The notes: generated by a model not told the origin, from the sequence alone. Positions 28,585 through 37,835 are shown, numbered from the stretch's first letter. The stretch: DNA of 64,000 bases from Streptomyces sp. NBC_01460 (GCF_036227405.1 NZ_CP109473.1:5828001-5892000); one strand, 5' to 3'. Translations and numbers: made by a program.

Positions 28585-29511
28585 GTGCTGGGTCCCGTGA
28601 TTCTCGCCGCGTCACGCAGCGACAAGATGCGTCGTTTCATCTCGGCCGCGCCCGGCACCAAGCAGGTCGTCGACCGCTTCATCGCCGGTGAGAGCGTCGA
28701 CCAGGTCGTCCCCGTCATCGAGGACGCGGCCTCCAAGGGCCTCGAGGTCACCCTGGACGTCGTGGGTGAGGACATCACCACCCCCGAGCAGGCCGCTGCC
28801 GCGCGCGACGCCTACCTGGAGCTCGTCGGCCGTCTGAAGGAGCTCGGGCTCGGCGCCCGGGCCGAGATGTCCGTCAAGCTCTCCATGTTCGGCCAGGCGC
28901 TGGAGGGCGGCCACGAGCTGGCCCTCGCCAACGTCCGTCCCGTCGTCGAGGCCGCCGCCGCGATCGGCACCACGGTCACGCTGGACGCCGAGGACCACAC
29001 CACCCTCGACTCGATGTTCGCCATCCACGAGGAGCTGCGGAAGGACTTCCCGCAGACCGGCTGCGTGATCCAGTCCTACCTGTTCCGCACGGAGGCCGAC
29101 GCCCGGCGCCTCGCCGCCGCGGGCAGCCGGGTCCGCCTGGTGAAGGGCGCCTACAAGGAGCCCGCCTCGGTCGCGTACCAGAGCAAGCCGGAGATCGACA
29201 AGGCGTACGTCCGCATCCTGAAGACCCTGATGCTGGGCGAGGGCTACCCGATGATCGGCTCTCACGATCCCCGTCTCATCGCCATCGGCCAGGAGCTCGC
29301 ACGCCAGGCCGGGCGCAAACTGGACGAGTACGAGTTCCAGATGCTGTACGGCATCCGCAGCGAGGAGCACGTCCGGCTCGCGGCCGAGGGCCACCGGATG
29401 CGCGTCTACACGGCGTACGGCACCGACTGGTACGGATACTTCATGCGCCGCCTCGCGGAGAAGCCGGCCAACCTGCTGTTCTTCGGCCGCTCCGTCCTCA
29501 CCAAGGGCTGA
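28585..29511 (+). CDS. proline dehydrogenase (monofunctional)
   Basis: This 308-residue FAD enzyme oxidises proline to pyrroline-5-carboxylate. The TIM-barrel motifs are LDAEDHTTLDSMFAIHEELR, RVRLVKGAYKEPASVAYQSK, ATHD-like IGSHDPRLIAIG and YEFQMLYGIRSEEHVRLAAE. GTG 28585 has GGAGG 6 nt upstream; the longer frame from 28462 is rejected. The P5C dehydrogenase gene follows after 86 nt, so the two catalyse proline to glutamate, as separate proteins rather than the fused PutA of enterobacteria. Regulation by the divergent PucR-type gene is likely. Confidence 0.95.
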   Translation: MLGPVILAASRSDKMRRFISAAPGTKQVVDRFIAGESVDQVVPVIEDAASKGLEVTLDVVGEDITTPEQAAAARDAYLELVGRLKELGLGARAEMSVKLSMFGQALEGGHELALANVRPVVEAAAAIGTTVTLDAEDHTTLDSMFAIHEELRKDFPQTGCVIQSYLFRTEADARRLAAAGSRVRLVKGAYKEPASVAYQSKPEIDKAYVRILKTLMLGEGYPMIGSHDPRLIAIGQELARQAGRKLDEYEFQMLYGIRSEEHVRLAAEGHRMRVYTAYGTDWYGYFMRRLAEKPANLLFFGRSVLTKG

Positions 29512-29597
29512 AACCGCCGATAGCTCGAACCACAGGGCTGAACCAGGGCTGACCTGCCCGGCCGACCACCCACCTCAACCAAGGAGACAAGGCACTC

Positions 29598-31229
29598 ATG
29601 GACGCTGTCACCCAGGTCCCCGCGCCGGTCAACGAGCCGGTCCACTCCTACGCCCCCGGCACCGCGGAGCGCGCCCGTCTGGAGGCGAAGCTCAAGGAGC
29701 TCGCCGAGAACCCGATCGACCTGCCGATGACCATCGGCGGCGAGAGGCGCATGGGCGGCGGCGAGCGTGTCGACGTCGTGCAGCCGCACAACCACAAGGC
29801 CGTCATCGGCACCTTCGCCGGTGCCACCGAGCAGGACGCCCAGGACGCCGTCGACGCGGCCCTCGCCGCCGCTCCGGCCTGGCGCGCCATGTCCTTCGAC
29901 GACCGCGCCGCCATCATCCTGCGCGCCGCCGAGCTGCTGTCCGGCCCCTGGCGCGAGACGCTGGCCGCCTCCACGATGCTGGGCCAGGGCAAGACCGCCC
30001 AGCAGGCCGAGATCGACTGCCCCTGCGAGCTCGTCGACTTCTGGCGCTTCAACGTGCACTACGCGCGCCAGATCCTCGCCGAGCAGCCGCCGGCGAACTC
30101 TCCCGGCGTGTGGAACCGCATGGACCACCGTCCGCTCGAGGGCTTCGTCTACGCGATCACGCCGTTCAACTTCTCGGCCATCGCGGCCAACCTGCCCACC
30201 GCGCCCGCCCTCATGGGCAACGTCGTGGTGTGGAAGCCGTCCCCGACGCAGACCCACGCCGCCGTGCTGCTGATGCAGCTGCTGGAGGAGGCCGGGCTGC
30301 CCAAGGGCGTCATCAACCTGGTCACCGGTGACGGCATCGCCGTCTCCGAGGTCGCGCTGAACCACCGCGACCTGGCCGGTGTCCACTTCACCGGCTCGAC
30401 CCCCACCTTCCAGCACCTGTGGAAGACGGTCGGCAACAACATCGCCAACTACCGCACCTACCCGCGGCTCGTCGGCGAGACCGGCGGCAAGGACTTCGTC
30501 GTCGCGCACCCCAGCGCCGACCGCGCCGTGCTGAAGACCGCGCTGACCCGCGGTTCCTTCGAGTACCAGGGCCAGAAGTGCTCGGCCTCCTCCCGTGCGT
30601 ACGTCCCGGCCTCCATCTGGAACTCCGGGTTCAAGGAGGAGTTCGCGGCCGAGGTCGACGGCATCACCATGGGTGACGTCACCGACCTGTCGCACTTCAT
30701 GGGCGCCGTCATCGACGCGCGTTCGTTCGCCAAGAACAAGGCCGCGATCGACCGCGCCGCCGCCGACCCGACCTGCACGATCGTCGCCGGTGGCACGTAC
30801 GACGACTCCGTCGGCTACTTCGTCCGCCCGACGGTCATCGTCTGCGACGACCCGGCCAACGAGGTCTTCACCACCGAGTACTTCGGCCCGATCCTCGCCG
30901 TCCACGTCTACGAGGACGAGAAGTACGACACCATGCTGGAGCAGATGGAGTCGGTCTCCGACTACGCCCTCACCGGCGCCGTCATCTCCAACGACCGTGC
31001 GGCCGCCGCGTACACGATGGACAAGCTCCGCTACGCCGCGGGCAACTTCTACATCAACGACAAGTCGACCGGTGCCGTCGTCGGCCAGCAGCCCTTCGGC
31101 GGCGGCCGTGGCTCGGGGACCAACGACAAGGCGGGCGCCCCGCAGAACCTGCAGCGCTGGACGCTGACCCGCGCCATCAAGGAGACGCTGGTCCCGCCGA
31201 CCGACTACACCTACCCCCACCAGGGCTGA
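29598..31229 (+). CDS. pruA: 1-pyrroline-5-carboxylate dehydrogenase
   Basis: This 543-residue aldehyde dehydrogenase converts glutamate semialdehyde (from pyrroline-5-carboxylate) to glutamate with NAD. Motifs are the catalytic Cys in SFEYQGQKCSASSRAYVP, Glu in PRLVGETGGKDFVVAHP, cofactor loop VHFTGSTPTFQHLWKTVG and the C-terminal PFGGGRGSGTNDKAGAPQN. ATG 29598 follows AAGGAGAC. Length and the long N-terminus match the PruA group. It is the second gene of the proline-use operon. Confidence 0.96.
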   Translation: MDAVTQVPAPVNEPVHSYAPGTAERARLEAKLKELAENPIDLPMTIGGERRMGGGERVDVVQPHNHKAVIGTFAGATEQDAQDAVDAALAAAPAWRAMSFDDRAAIILRAAELLSGPWRETLAASTMLGQGKTAQQAEIDCPCELVDFWRFNVHYARQILAEQPPANSPGVWNRMDHRPLEGFVYAITPFNFSAIAANLPTAPALMGNVVVWKPSPTQTHAAVLLMQLLEEAGLPKGVINLVTGDGIAVSEVALNHRDLAGVHFTGSTPTFQHLWKTVGNNIANYRTYPRLVGETGGKDFVVAHPSADRAVLKTALTRGSFEYQGQKCSASSRAYVPASIWNSGFKEEFAAEVDGITMGDVTDLSHFMGAVIDARSFAKNKAAIDRAAADPTCTIVAGGTYDDSVGYFVRPTVIVCDDPANEVFTTEYFGPILAVHVYEDEKYDTMLEQMESVSDYALTGAVISNDRAAAAYTMDKLRYAAGNFYINDKSTGAVVGQQPFGGGRGSGTNDKAGAPQNLQRWTLTRAIKETLVPPTDYTYPHQG

Positions 31230-31238
31230 CCGCCCTCC

Positions 31239-31313
31239 GGGGCGCCCGCATCGGGCGCCCCACCCCGCACTCCGCCTCCCGACCGGCTCCCCCCGCCGGC
31301 CGGGAGGCGGTTT
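31239..31313 (+). terminator. two consecutive hairpins ending the proline operon
   Basis: The first stem is GGGGCGCCCG/CGGGCGCCCC around CAT (31239-31261). The second (31272-31310) pairs CCGCCTCCCG..CCGGC with its complement with a single mismatch and ends in TTT. It separates pruA from the convergent SDR gene. Confidence 0.75.
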
Positions 31314-31333
31314 CCATTCCGCGCCGGGGCCGT

Positions 31334-32197
31334 TCAGAGAGCCCCCGCGTCCCGGGCCGTCCACACCGACGGATACAGCGGCCGGAAGCCCAGCTCGTCC
31401 CGGATCCGCCGCGTCGACATCTGGCCGTACCAGGGATCGGGATCGGTGCGGTCCGCCAGTTCCGGCGGCACCGGCACCCCGTTCAGGTGGTGCAGGTCCA
31501 CCGCCGTCACCGGGGCGTCGTCGCAGATGTGGTAGCGGCGGCCGGCCACCTCGCGCGCGTACAGCAGGCGCAGCAGCCCCTGGGCCACATCGGCGTGGTG
31601 CACCACCGCCAGCCGCTGCGCCGCCGCCCAGCCGCCCACCCAGCTCATCGTCTCCGCGAGGTGCGGGTCACCCTCCCCGTACACGAACGGCAGAACGGCG
31701 ATCCGCACGTCCAGCCCGTGCGCGCGGTGCAGGGCGAGCAGCCCCTCGTCCGCCCCCGCCTTCGACTGTGCGTACGCCCCCCACTTGGGACCGCCCGGCA
31801 CCGTCGGGTCGTCCTCGGTCAGCGGACGGCCGCGCCCGGCGCCGTACGAGAGGTTCGTGCCGACGTGCACGAACCTGCCCGTGCCCGACCGGACGGCGGC
31901 TCGCCCCAGGGCGACGGCCGCGTCGCGGTTGACGGCCCACATCTCGTCCTCCGGGACGTCCCGGAAGGCCGCCGCGATGTTCACGACGGCGTCCACGCCC
32001 ATGAGGGCCTCGCCCACGTCGCCCGCGTCGCGGAGATCGCCCGTGACGACCTCCGCGCCCAGCGCCGCGAAGGCGTCCCCCCGGCGCCCGTCGCGCACGA
32101 TCACCCGCACCGTGTCACCGGGAGCGGCCCTCCGGAGCAGCCGCGGTACGAACCGGCGCCCCACCTCACCCGTCGCGCCCGTCACCAGAATCCTCAT
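31334..32197 (-). CDS. NAD(P)-dependent epimerase/dehydratase-like SDR
   Basis: This 287-residue extended short-chain dehydrogenase has the cofactor motif MRILVTGATGEVGRRFVPRL, Asp in VVTGDLRDAGDVGEALMGVD, serine region FVHVGTNLSYGAG and the catalytic YxxxK in WGAYAQSKAGADEG. The start has GAGGAGGGG upstream. It is divergent from an XRE-type regulator across a 143-bp gap. Pairing of a MmyB-type regulator with a divergent SDR is frequent in actinobacteria, and mutual regulation is expected. The substrate is unknown. Confidence 0.88.
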   Translation of the reverse strand: MRILVTGATGEVGRRFVPRLLRRAAPGDTVRVIVRDGRRGDAFAALGAEVVTGDLRDAGDVGEALMGVDAVVNIAAAFRDVPEDEMWAVNRDAAVALGRAAVRSGTGRFVHVGTNLSYGAGRGRPLTEDDPTVPGGPKWGAYAQSKAGADEGLLALHRAHGLDVRIAVLPFVYGEGDPHLAETMSWVGGWAAAQRLAVVHHADVAQGLLRLLYAREVAGRRYHICDDAPVTAVDLHHLNGVPVPPELADRTDPDPWYGQMSTRRIRDELGFRPLYPSVWTARDAGAL

Positions 32198-32270
32198 CGT
32201 CGGTCCCCTCCTCGTCGATCTCCTGAACGGCCTCAGCCTGGGGCCGGCGCCGTGATCACGGGAGAGACCC

Positions 32271-32303
32271 GCGTATCCAGGGACCGGCAGTCCCCGGATA
32301 CGC
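32271..32303. promoter_or_regulatory. inverted repeat between the SDR and XRE genes
   Basis: GCGTATCC (32271-32278) and GGATACGC (32296-32303) are exact complements separated by 17 bp. Each is joined to an AGGG/CCCT element. The site lies 38 bp before the XRE ATG and is the natural operator candidate for that regulator. Confidence 0.6.
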
Positions 32304-32340
32304 CCTGGAGCGGCCGGGCCCGGCGGGCCATGCTGGACGG

Positions 32341-33219
32341 ATGGACCTGGACCGAGCCGAACTCGCCGACTTCCTGCGCCGCTGCCGCACCCGCCTGGAC
32401 CCGGCCGCCGTAGGACTCGTCGTCGGCTCCCGGCGCCGTACGCCCGGTCTCCGCCGGGAGGAGGCGGCCGGGCTGACGGGCGCGTCCGTGGACCACTACA
32501 CCCGCCTGGAACAGGGCCGTGGCTCCAGGCCGTCGCGGCAGATGCTCGCCGCCCTCGCCAGGGCGCTGCGGCTCACCGAGGACGAGCGCGACCACCTCTT
32601 CCACCTGGCGGGGGAGGAGCCGCCCCGGACGGGGACGGGCCCCGCCCAGCACGTCCGGCCCGGACTGCTGATGATCCTCGACCGGCTGCACGACGCCCCC
32701 GCGCACGTCTACAGCGACCGGGGCGAACTGCTCGCGCAGAACGCGCTGGCGACCGCGCTCACCGGGGAGGCCGACCCGGGGCACAACGTGATCCGGGCCT
32801 GGTTCACCGGCCCCACCGCCCGCCGGCTGTACCCGCCGGAGGACCACGCCGCCCAGTCACTGACCCACGTCGCCCAGCTCCGGGCCGTGTCCGCCGCACG
32901 GCCCGACGATCCGCAGCTCCTCGCGCTCGTACGCGAACTGCGTTCCGCGTCGAAGGAGTTCGACACGCTCTGGACGGAGCACCGGGTGGCGATGCGGCGC
33001 GCGGAGCGCAAGCGGTTCCTGCACCCGGTCGTCGGGCTGCTGGAGCTCGGCTGCGAGGTGCTGCTCACCGCGGACTGCGGACAGCGCCTGGTCGTCCACA
33101 CGGCGGAGCCCGGCAGCGAGTCCTACGAGCGGCTGCGGCTGCTGCGCGTCGTCGGGCTGCAGGAGCTCGGGGCGGACGGGCCGCCGGACGCCCCGGGCGA
33201 CCTCAGCCCTTCACGGTGA
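32341..33219 (+). CDS. XRE-family regulator with MmyB-like ligand domain
   Basis: This 292-residue protein has an N-terminal helix-turn-helix (RRRTPGLRREEAAGLTGASV, then DHYTRLEQGRGSRPSRQMLA) and a C-terminal MmyB-like PAS-type domain that binds small, often lipid-like, ligands (LLMILDRLHDAPAHVYSDRG, NVIRAWFTGPTARRLYPPED). It probably controls the divergent SDR gene. No good ribosome binding site is seen. CATGCT 6 nt before the ATG may be a -10 box of a leaderless mRNA. Its 3' end overlaps the convergent GH3 gene by 17 bp. Confidence 0.88.
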   Translation: MDLDRAELADFLRRCRTRLDPAAVGLVVGSRRRTPGLRREEAAGLTGASVDHYTRLEQGRGSRPSRQMLAALARALRLTEDERDHLFHLAGEEPPRTGTGPAQHVRPGLLMILDRLHDAPAHVYSDRGELLAQNALATALTGEADPGHNVIRAWFTGPTARRLYPPEDHAAQSLTHVAQLRAVSAARPDDPQLLALVRELRSASKEFDTLWTEHRVAMRRAERKRFLHPVVGLLELGCEVLLTADCGQRLVVHTAEPGSESYERLRLLRVVGLQELGADGPPDAPGDLSPSR

Positions 33220-35488
33220 AACCGGCCCGCAGGAGCCTCTCCTCGGCGGAGGACGGGCCGACGAGCAGCTCGAAGGCGCCGGGCTCGACGACCCGCCGGC
33301 CCGCCGCGTCCACGAGGGTGCACTCGGAGACCGGCAGTTCGAGCACCACCTCGCGGGACTCGCCGGGCGCGAGTGCCACCTGCCGGTAGGTCTTGAGCTC
33401 CTTCTCCGCCCACGTCACCGACGTCACGGTGTCGCTGATGTACACCTGCACCGTCTCCAGGGCCGGCCGCGCGCCGGTGTTGTGGACGGTGACGCGCGCC
33501 CGCAGCGTGTCGTTCTCCCCGACACTCGCGGTGAGCATCTCCAGGCCGGAGTACTCCACGTCCGTGTAGCTCAGGCCCTCGCCGAAGACGAACGCCGGAC
33601 GCTGGGTCAGGTCGGCGTACCGGGAGCCGTGCTGGCCCCGGATCTGGTTGTAGTACGTCGGCTGCTGGCCCGCGTGCCGCGCGAAGGAGAGGGGCAGCCG
33701 GCCCGACGGCTCGACGAGGCCCAGCAGGACCTCGGCGACCGCACGGCCGCCCTGCATCCCCGGGTTGAAGGCGTGCACGACCGCGGCCGCGCCGAGCGCG
33801 GACGGCGGGAGCACCAGCGGCTTGGAACTGATGACCACGACGACGAGTGGTTTGCCGGTCGCGGCGAGCGCGTCGAGCAGCGCGACCTGGTCGCCGACGA
33901 GCTCCAGGGTGGCGGTGGACTTGCCCTCGCCGACCAGCTCGATGCGGTCGCCGACCACGGCGACGACGTAGTCGGCGGCCTCGGCGGCGGCGACCGCCTC
34001 ACCGATCAGCGCGGCGTCGGGTTCGGCGGGGACGACCACCTCCGGGCGGGGCTGGCCGTCGGGGAAGAACTGCCCCTCCGGGTCCGCGCCCACCCCGAGG
34101 ATCCTGGCGCCCCGCGCGTACGAGACCGTCCAGTCGGCGGGCGCGTGCGCGCGGAAGCCGTCGAGGACGGTACGGATCATGGCGCGCGGCTGGCCGTCCG
34201 GGAGCCAGTCCACCTGGCCCGACGAGCCCGCCCAGTCGCCCAGCTGGGTCTGCGCGTCGTCCGCGTTCGGCCCGATCACGGCGACCGTACGGGGGCCGGG
34301 GGACCCGGCGGCCCGGCCGTCGTCCCCCGCCGTGAGACCGCCGGCCAGCGGCAGTGTGCCGTCGTTGGTCAGCAGCACCAGGGAGCGCCGGGCGGCCTCC
34401 AGGTTCAGTACGGCGTGCTCGGCGCTGCCGATGATCCCGGCCTGGAGGGCGGCGTCGGGGCGGCGCGGGTTCTCGAACAGGCCGAGCTCGAACTTGAGCG
34501 TGAGGACGCGGCGCACGGCCGCGTCGATCTCGGCCTCGCCCAGCGTGCCGTTCCCGACCGCTTCCAGGGCGCCCTCGAAGAACCCCTCGGTCGCCATCAC
34601 CATGTCGTTGCCGGCGCGGACCGCCGCCGCTGCGGCCTGGGCGTAGTCGGCGTACACCTTCTGCTCCCACACCATGCGGCCGACGTTGTCCCAGTCGGTC
34701 ACCAGCGTCCCGGTGTAGCCCCACTCCTCGCGCAGCACGTCGTTGAGCAGCCAGTCGTTCACCGTGATGGGGACGCCGTCCATGGACTGGTAGCCGAGCA
34801 TGAACGTCCGGCAGCCCTCCTTGGCGACCCGCTCGAACGGCGGAAGGAACCAGGACCGCAGCTTGCGCCGCGAGATGTCCGCCTCGCTGGCGTCCCGGCC
34901 GCCCTGGGTCTCGGAGTAGCCCGCGAAGTGCTTGGCCGAGGCCAGGACCGCGGTCGGGTCGGCCAGGCCGTCGCCCTGGTACCCGCGCACCATCGCCGAG
35001 GCGAGCTCCCCGATCAGATGGGGGTCCTCGCCGAACGTCTCGCTGACCCGGCCCCAGCGCAGGTCCCGGGTGATGCAGAGGACCGGTGAGAACGTCCAGT
35101 GCACGCCGGTCGCCGCGACCTCCACCGCCGTGGCCCGCGCGATCCGCTCCACGAGCTCCGCGTCCCAGGTGGCGGCCATGCCGAGCTGGGTGGGGTAGAT
35201 GGTGGCGCCCTCCCAGAAGGAGTGCCCGTGGATGCAGTCCTCCGCGACGAGCAGGGGGATGCGCAGCCGGGACCGGTCGGTCAGCTCGGCGGCCTCCAGG
35301 ACCCGCTCGGGGGAGGTGTGCAGGATCGACCCCACGTGCAGGTCCTCGACGAAGTGCCGCACCCCTTCCTTCGCGTTCAGCTGGAGCATCTGGCCGACCT
35401 TCTCGGGCAGCGTCATGCGCCCCAGGAGGTCGGCGACCCGCTCCGCCACGGGGAGCGCGGGGTCGAGGTAGGGCAGGGAGGGGGACAC
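33203..35488 (-). CDS. cytoplasmic GH3 beta-glucosidase/beta-xylosidase
   Basis: This 761-residue glycoside hydrolase family 3 enzyme has the nucleophile Asp in TGTLVTDWDNVG (~265). Upstream are the substrate motifs VHWTFSPVLCITRDLRWGRV and VLASAKHFAGYSETQGGRDA (KH pair). The (alpha/beta)6 sandwich follows (~400-640), and a C-terminal fibronectin-like domain ends in LLRAGFTVKG. No signal peptide is present, so it acts on imported oligosaccharides. The start is GTG 35488 with AAAGGA ~7 nt upstream. It is divergent from a TetR-type regulator that probably controls it. Substrate (gluco- or xylo-) is unresolved. Confidence 0.92.
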   Translation of the reverse strand: MSPSLPYLDPALPVAERVADLLGRMTLPEKVGQMLQLNAKEGVRHFVEDLHVGSILHTSPERVLEAAELTDRSRLRIPLLVAEDCIHGHSFWEGATIYPTQLGMAATWDAELVERIARATAVEVAATGVHWTFSPVLCITRDLRWGRVSETFGEDPHLIGELASAMVRGYQGDGLADPTAVLASAKHFAGYSETQGGRDASEADISRRKLRSWFLPPFERVAKEGCRTFMLGYQSMDGVPITVNDWLLNDVLREEWGYTGTLVTDWDNVGRMVWEQKVYADYAQAAAAAVRAGNDMVMATEGFFEGALEAVGNGTLGEAEIDAAVRRVLTLKFELGLFENPRRPDAALQAGIIGSAEHAVLNLEAARRSLVLLTNDGTLPLAGGLTAGDDGRAAGSPGPRTVAVIGPNADDAQTQLGDWAGSSGQVDWLPDGQPRAMIRTVLDGFRAHAPADWTVSYARGARILGVGADPEGQFFPDGQPRPEVVVPAEPDAALIGEAVAAAEAADYVVAVVGDRIELVGEGKSTATLELVGDQVALLDALAATGKPLVVVVISSKPLVLPPSALGAAAVVHAFNPGMQGGRAVAEVLLGLVEPSGRLPLSFARHAGQQPTYYNQIRGQHGSRYADLTQRPAFVFGEGLSYTDVEYSGLEMLTASVGENDTLRARVTVHNTGARPALETVQVYISDTVTSVTWAEKELKTYRQVALAPGESREVVLELPVSECTLVDAAGRRVVEPGAFELLVGPSSAEERLLRAGFTVKG

Positions 35489-35532
35489 GGGGGGTCCTTT
35501 CGCGACACGGTTCGCCTTCACCATAGAGTCAA

Positions 35533-35548
35533 TACCGACCACCTGGTA
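35533..35548. promoter_or_regulatory. imperfect inverted repeat between GH3 and TetR-type genes
   Basis: TACCGACCACCTGGTA has complementary ends TACC/GGTA and an inner ACCA/TGGT pair on the other strand. On the minus strand it lies next to TTGACT, a -35-like hexamer for the GH3 gene. It is a candidate TetR operator. Confidence 0.45.
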
Positions 35549-35661
35549 AGTATCTCCCGGGAATCGGATCCCCGGGGGTGGAATCCACCGGAGGGTTGAA
35601 TGGGAATCAGATGCACCGAAGTGCCGGGCGGACCGATGCCGGCGGACCGGGAGAGTGGCGA

Positions 35662-36261
35662 GTGACCGCCGAGACGAGGCGCGGCTACGCGAAGGGCCGT
35701 GCGAAGCGGCGCGAGATCCTCGACCAGGCCATGTCCCTGTTCGGCGAGGCCGGCTACCGGGGCGCGTCGCTGCGGGTGATCGCCACCCGGTGCGGCATCT
35801 CGCACACCGGACTGCTGCACCACTTCCCGACCAAGGAGGCGCTGCTGCTCGCGGTGCTCGAACACCGTGACGACGTGGACGACGAGTGGCTCTCCCTCGG
35901 CGGCACCACGGGTGTGCGGCGGCTGCGCCGGTTCGCCGAGCTGGCCGAGCTGAACGCCGCCCGGCGGGGGATCGTCGAACTGTTCTCGGTGGTCTCCACC
36001 GAGGCGACGGCCGCCGACCACCCCGCCCACGGTTACTTCGTGCGCCGCTACGCGAACTCCGTCGCGGGCGCCCGGCTCGCCTACGAGCAGGTGCGCCTGG
36101 AGGGTGCCCTGCGGCCCGGCATCGAGCCCGACGACGCCGGGCCGCAGCTGATCGCCCTGATGGACGGGCTCCAGGTGCAGTGGCTGCTCAGCGACTGCAC
36201 GGCGGACATGGCGGGTGTGCTGCGCGCGCACATCGAGGCGCAGCTCACCGTGGATCTCTGA
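35662..36261 (+). CDS. TetR-family regulator, probable repressor of the divergent GH3 gene
   Basis: This ~199-residue regulator has an N-terminal TetR HTH: RREILDQAMSLFGEAGYRGA, then SLRVIATRCGISHTGLLHHF and PTKEALLLAVLEHRDD. The C-terminal helical domain includes LIALMDGLQVQWLL. GTG 35662 is preferred because GGGAGAG lies ~8 nt upstream; ATGs at 35578 and 35611 would add 17-28 residues without homology. Being divergent from a beta-glucosidase suggests control by a beta-glycoside-derived ligand. Confidence 0.85.
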   Translation: MTAETRRGYAKGRAKRREILDQAMSLFGEAGYRGASLRVIATRCGISHTGLLHHFPTKEALLLAVLEHRDDVDDEWLSLGGTTGVRRLRRFAELAELNAARRGIVELFSVVSTEATAADHPAHGYFVRRYANSVAGARLAYEQVRLEGALRPGIEPDDAGPQLIALMDGLQVQWLLSDCTADMAGVLRAHIEAQLTVDL

Positions 36262-36327
36262 GGCCCTGCCGCCCCTCGCCGGCGGGGTCCGTCCGTGCGG
36301 CCGTCTCAGATAGTAGGAAGTCCGAGT

Positions 36328-36370
36328 ATCTGTAGAGACAGATGGCCTCAGCTGTCCTAGCGTTGTAGGA
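36328..36370 (+). promoter_or_regulatory. two short inverted repeats upstream of the 42-aa ORF
   Basis: ATCTGT-AGAG-ACAGAT (36328-36343) is a perfect 6-bp inverted repeat. TCCTA..TAGGA (36355-36370) follows. They lie in the 279-bp gap before the small ORF, which otherwise shows nothing. They may be regulator sites or RNA stems of a long 5' leader. Confidence 0.4.
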
Positions 36371-36540
36371 GCCGAACGAATCGCTGATCCAGCGACCGGC
36401 GTGCGTGAGCGTGCCCGAAGCAGGCAACCCCTGCGGCCTTCGCTCCCCGCCCTCTCAGGCGCCTCGAAATCCCGATCTCGACATCCGTTGCGCGAAGTCC
36501 CGATCCCGAAATCCACGCGATCCCAAGGAGTCGATCCCCC

Positions 36541-36669
36541 ATGGCCGAGACCTCTGTCCGCCGCGTCCGTCACACCCCCCGCCCCGCCGAGTCGGAGCGC
36601 AAGAACGCCGCCGCCGCACTGCAGCGGGCCCTCGACCGCCGGGACAACGGCGGTTCCACGGGCCACTGA
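36541..36669 (+). CDS. 42-residue basic protein upstream of leuB, function unknown
   Basis: The sequence starts MAETSVRRVRHTPRPAESER, then KNAAAALQRALDRRDNGGST, and ends GH. ATG 36541 has AAGGAG 10 nt upstream, a clear ribosome binding site. It has an Ala-rich helix in the middle and no signal or membrane segment. I recall near-identical ORFs in other Streptomyces, which supports it as a real gene. It is not a branched-chain leader peptide, since it has no Leu/Ile/Val run. It ends 105 nt before leuB. Confidence 0.72.
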   Translation: MAETSVRRVRHTPRPAESERKNAAAALQRALDRRDNGGSTGH

Positions 36670-36774
36670 GGGCGCGTCCCCGCCCTATGGCGCCGGGTCC
36701 CGCGCGGACCCGCGACATGTCCGTATCGTGGACGTCGAATGTCATGGGGTGGGACGGAAGGCTAGGCTGCCTCC

Positions 36775-37818
36775 ATGTCTCGCAGCATCGATCTCGCAGT
36801 GATCCCCGGCGACGGTATCGGCCAGGAGGTCGTCACCCAGGGCCTCAAGGTTCTCAACGCTGTTCTCCCGCAGGATGTGAAGCTGGAGACCAAGGAGTAC
36901 GACCTCGGCGCCCAGCGATGGCACCGCACCGGTGAGACCCTTCCGGACGCGGAGCTCGAAGCCCTCAAGGGCCACGACGCCATCCTGCTCGGCGCCATCG
37001 GGGACCCGTCGGTCCCGTCGGGTGTGCTGGAGCGCGGGCTGCTGCTGAAGCTCCGCTTCGCCTTCGACCACTTCATCAACCTGCGGCCGTCGAAGCTCTT
37101 CCCGAACACGGCGACCCCGCTGGCCGGCCGCCCCGAGATCGACTTCGTCGTCGTCCGCGAGGGCACCGAGGGCCCGTACACGGGCAACGGCGGTTCCCTG
37201 CGCACCGGCACGGAGCACGAGGTCGCCACCGAGGTCAGCGTCAACACCGCCTACGGCGTCGAGCGCGTCGTGCGTGACGCCTTCGCGCGTGCCGCCGCCC
37301 GCCCGCGCAAGAAGCTGACGCTGGTCCACAAGAACAACGTCCTCGTGTACGCGGGCCACCTGTGGAAGAACACCTTCGACAAGGTCGCGGCCGAGTTCCC
37401 CGAGGTCAGCACCGACTACCTGCACGTCGACGCCGCGACGATCTTCTTCGTGACGCAGCCGGAGCGCTTCGACGTCATCGTCACCGACAACCTCTTCGGT
37501 GACATCCTCACCGACCTCGCCGCGGCCGTGACCGGCGGTATCGGCCTGGCCGCGTCCGGCAACATCAACCCGACGGGCGCCTTCCCGTCCATGTTCGAGC
37601 CGGTGCACGGCACCGCGCCCGACATCGCGGGCCAGGGCAAGGCGGACCCGACCGCCACGATCCTCTCCGTCGCCCTCCTGCTGCGCCACCTCGGCTACGA
37701 GGCCGAGGCCGTGCGCATCGAGGAGGCCGTCTCCGCCGACCTTGCGGAGCGTGACGGGCAGAACGCACGCACCACCGACGAGATCGGCGACGCGCTCGCG
37801 GTACGCGTAGCGAGCTGA
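36775..37818 (+). CDS. leuB: 3-isopropylmalate dehydrogenase
   Basis: This 347-residue enzyme oxidatively decarboxylates 3-isopropylmalate in leucine synthesis with NAD. Motifs are [40 protein letters not shown], the catalytic Lys in [14 protein letters not shown] and the metal-binding [18 protein letters not shown]. It is the actinobacterial short form. TAGGCT at 36763-36768 lies 6 nt before the ATG and may be a -10 box of a leaderless transcript, although GGAAGG at 36757 could also be a ribosome binding site. It is followed by a hairpin terminator. Confidence 0.96.
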   Translation: MSRSIDLAVIPGDGIGQEVVTQGLKVLNAVLPQDVKLETKEYDLGAQRWHRTGETLPDAELEALKGHDAILLGAIGDPSVPSGVLERGLLLKLRFAFDHFINLRPSKLFPNTATPLAGRPEIDFVVVREGTEGPYTGNGGSLRTGTEHEVATEVSVNTAYGVERVVRDAFARAAARPRKKLTLVHKNNVLVYAGHLWKNTFDKVAAEFPEVSTDYLHVDAATIFFVTQPERFDVIVTDNLFGDILTDLAAAVTGGIGLAASGNINPTGAFPSMFEPVHGTAPDIAGQGKADPTATILSVALLLRHLGYEAEAVRIEEAVSADLAERDGQNARTTDEIGDALAVRVAS

Positions 37819-37835
37819 CCCGACGCCTCCACTTC

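Noticed and set aside
33203..33219. 17-bp convergent overlap of the XRE and GH3 genes as a possible regulatory antisense arrangement
   Set aside because: Short 3' overlaps are common in dense Streptomyces DNA and nothing else points to antisense control.
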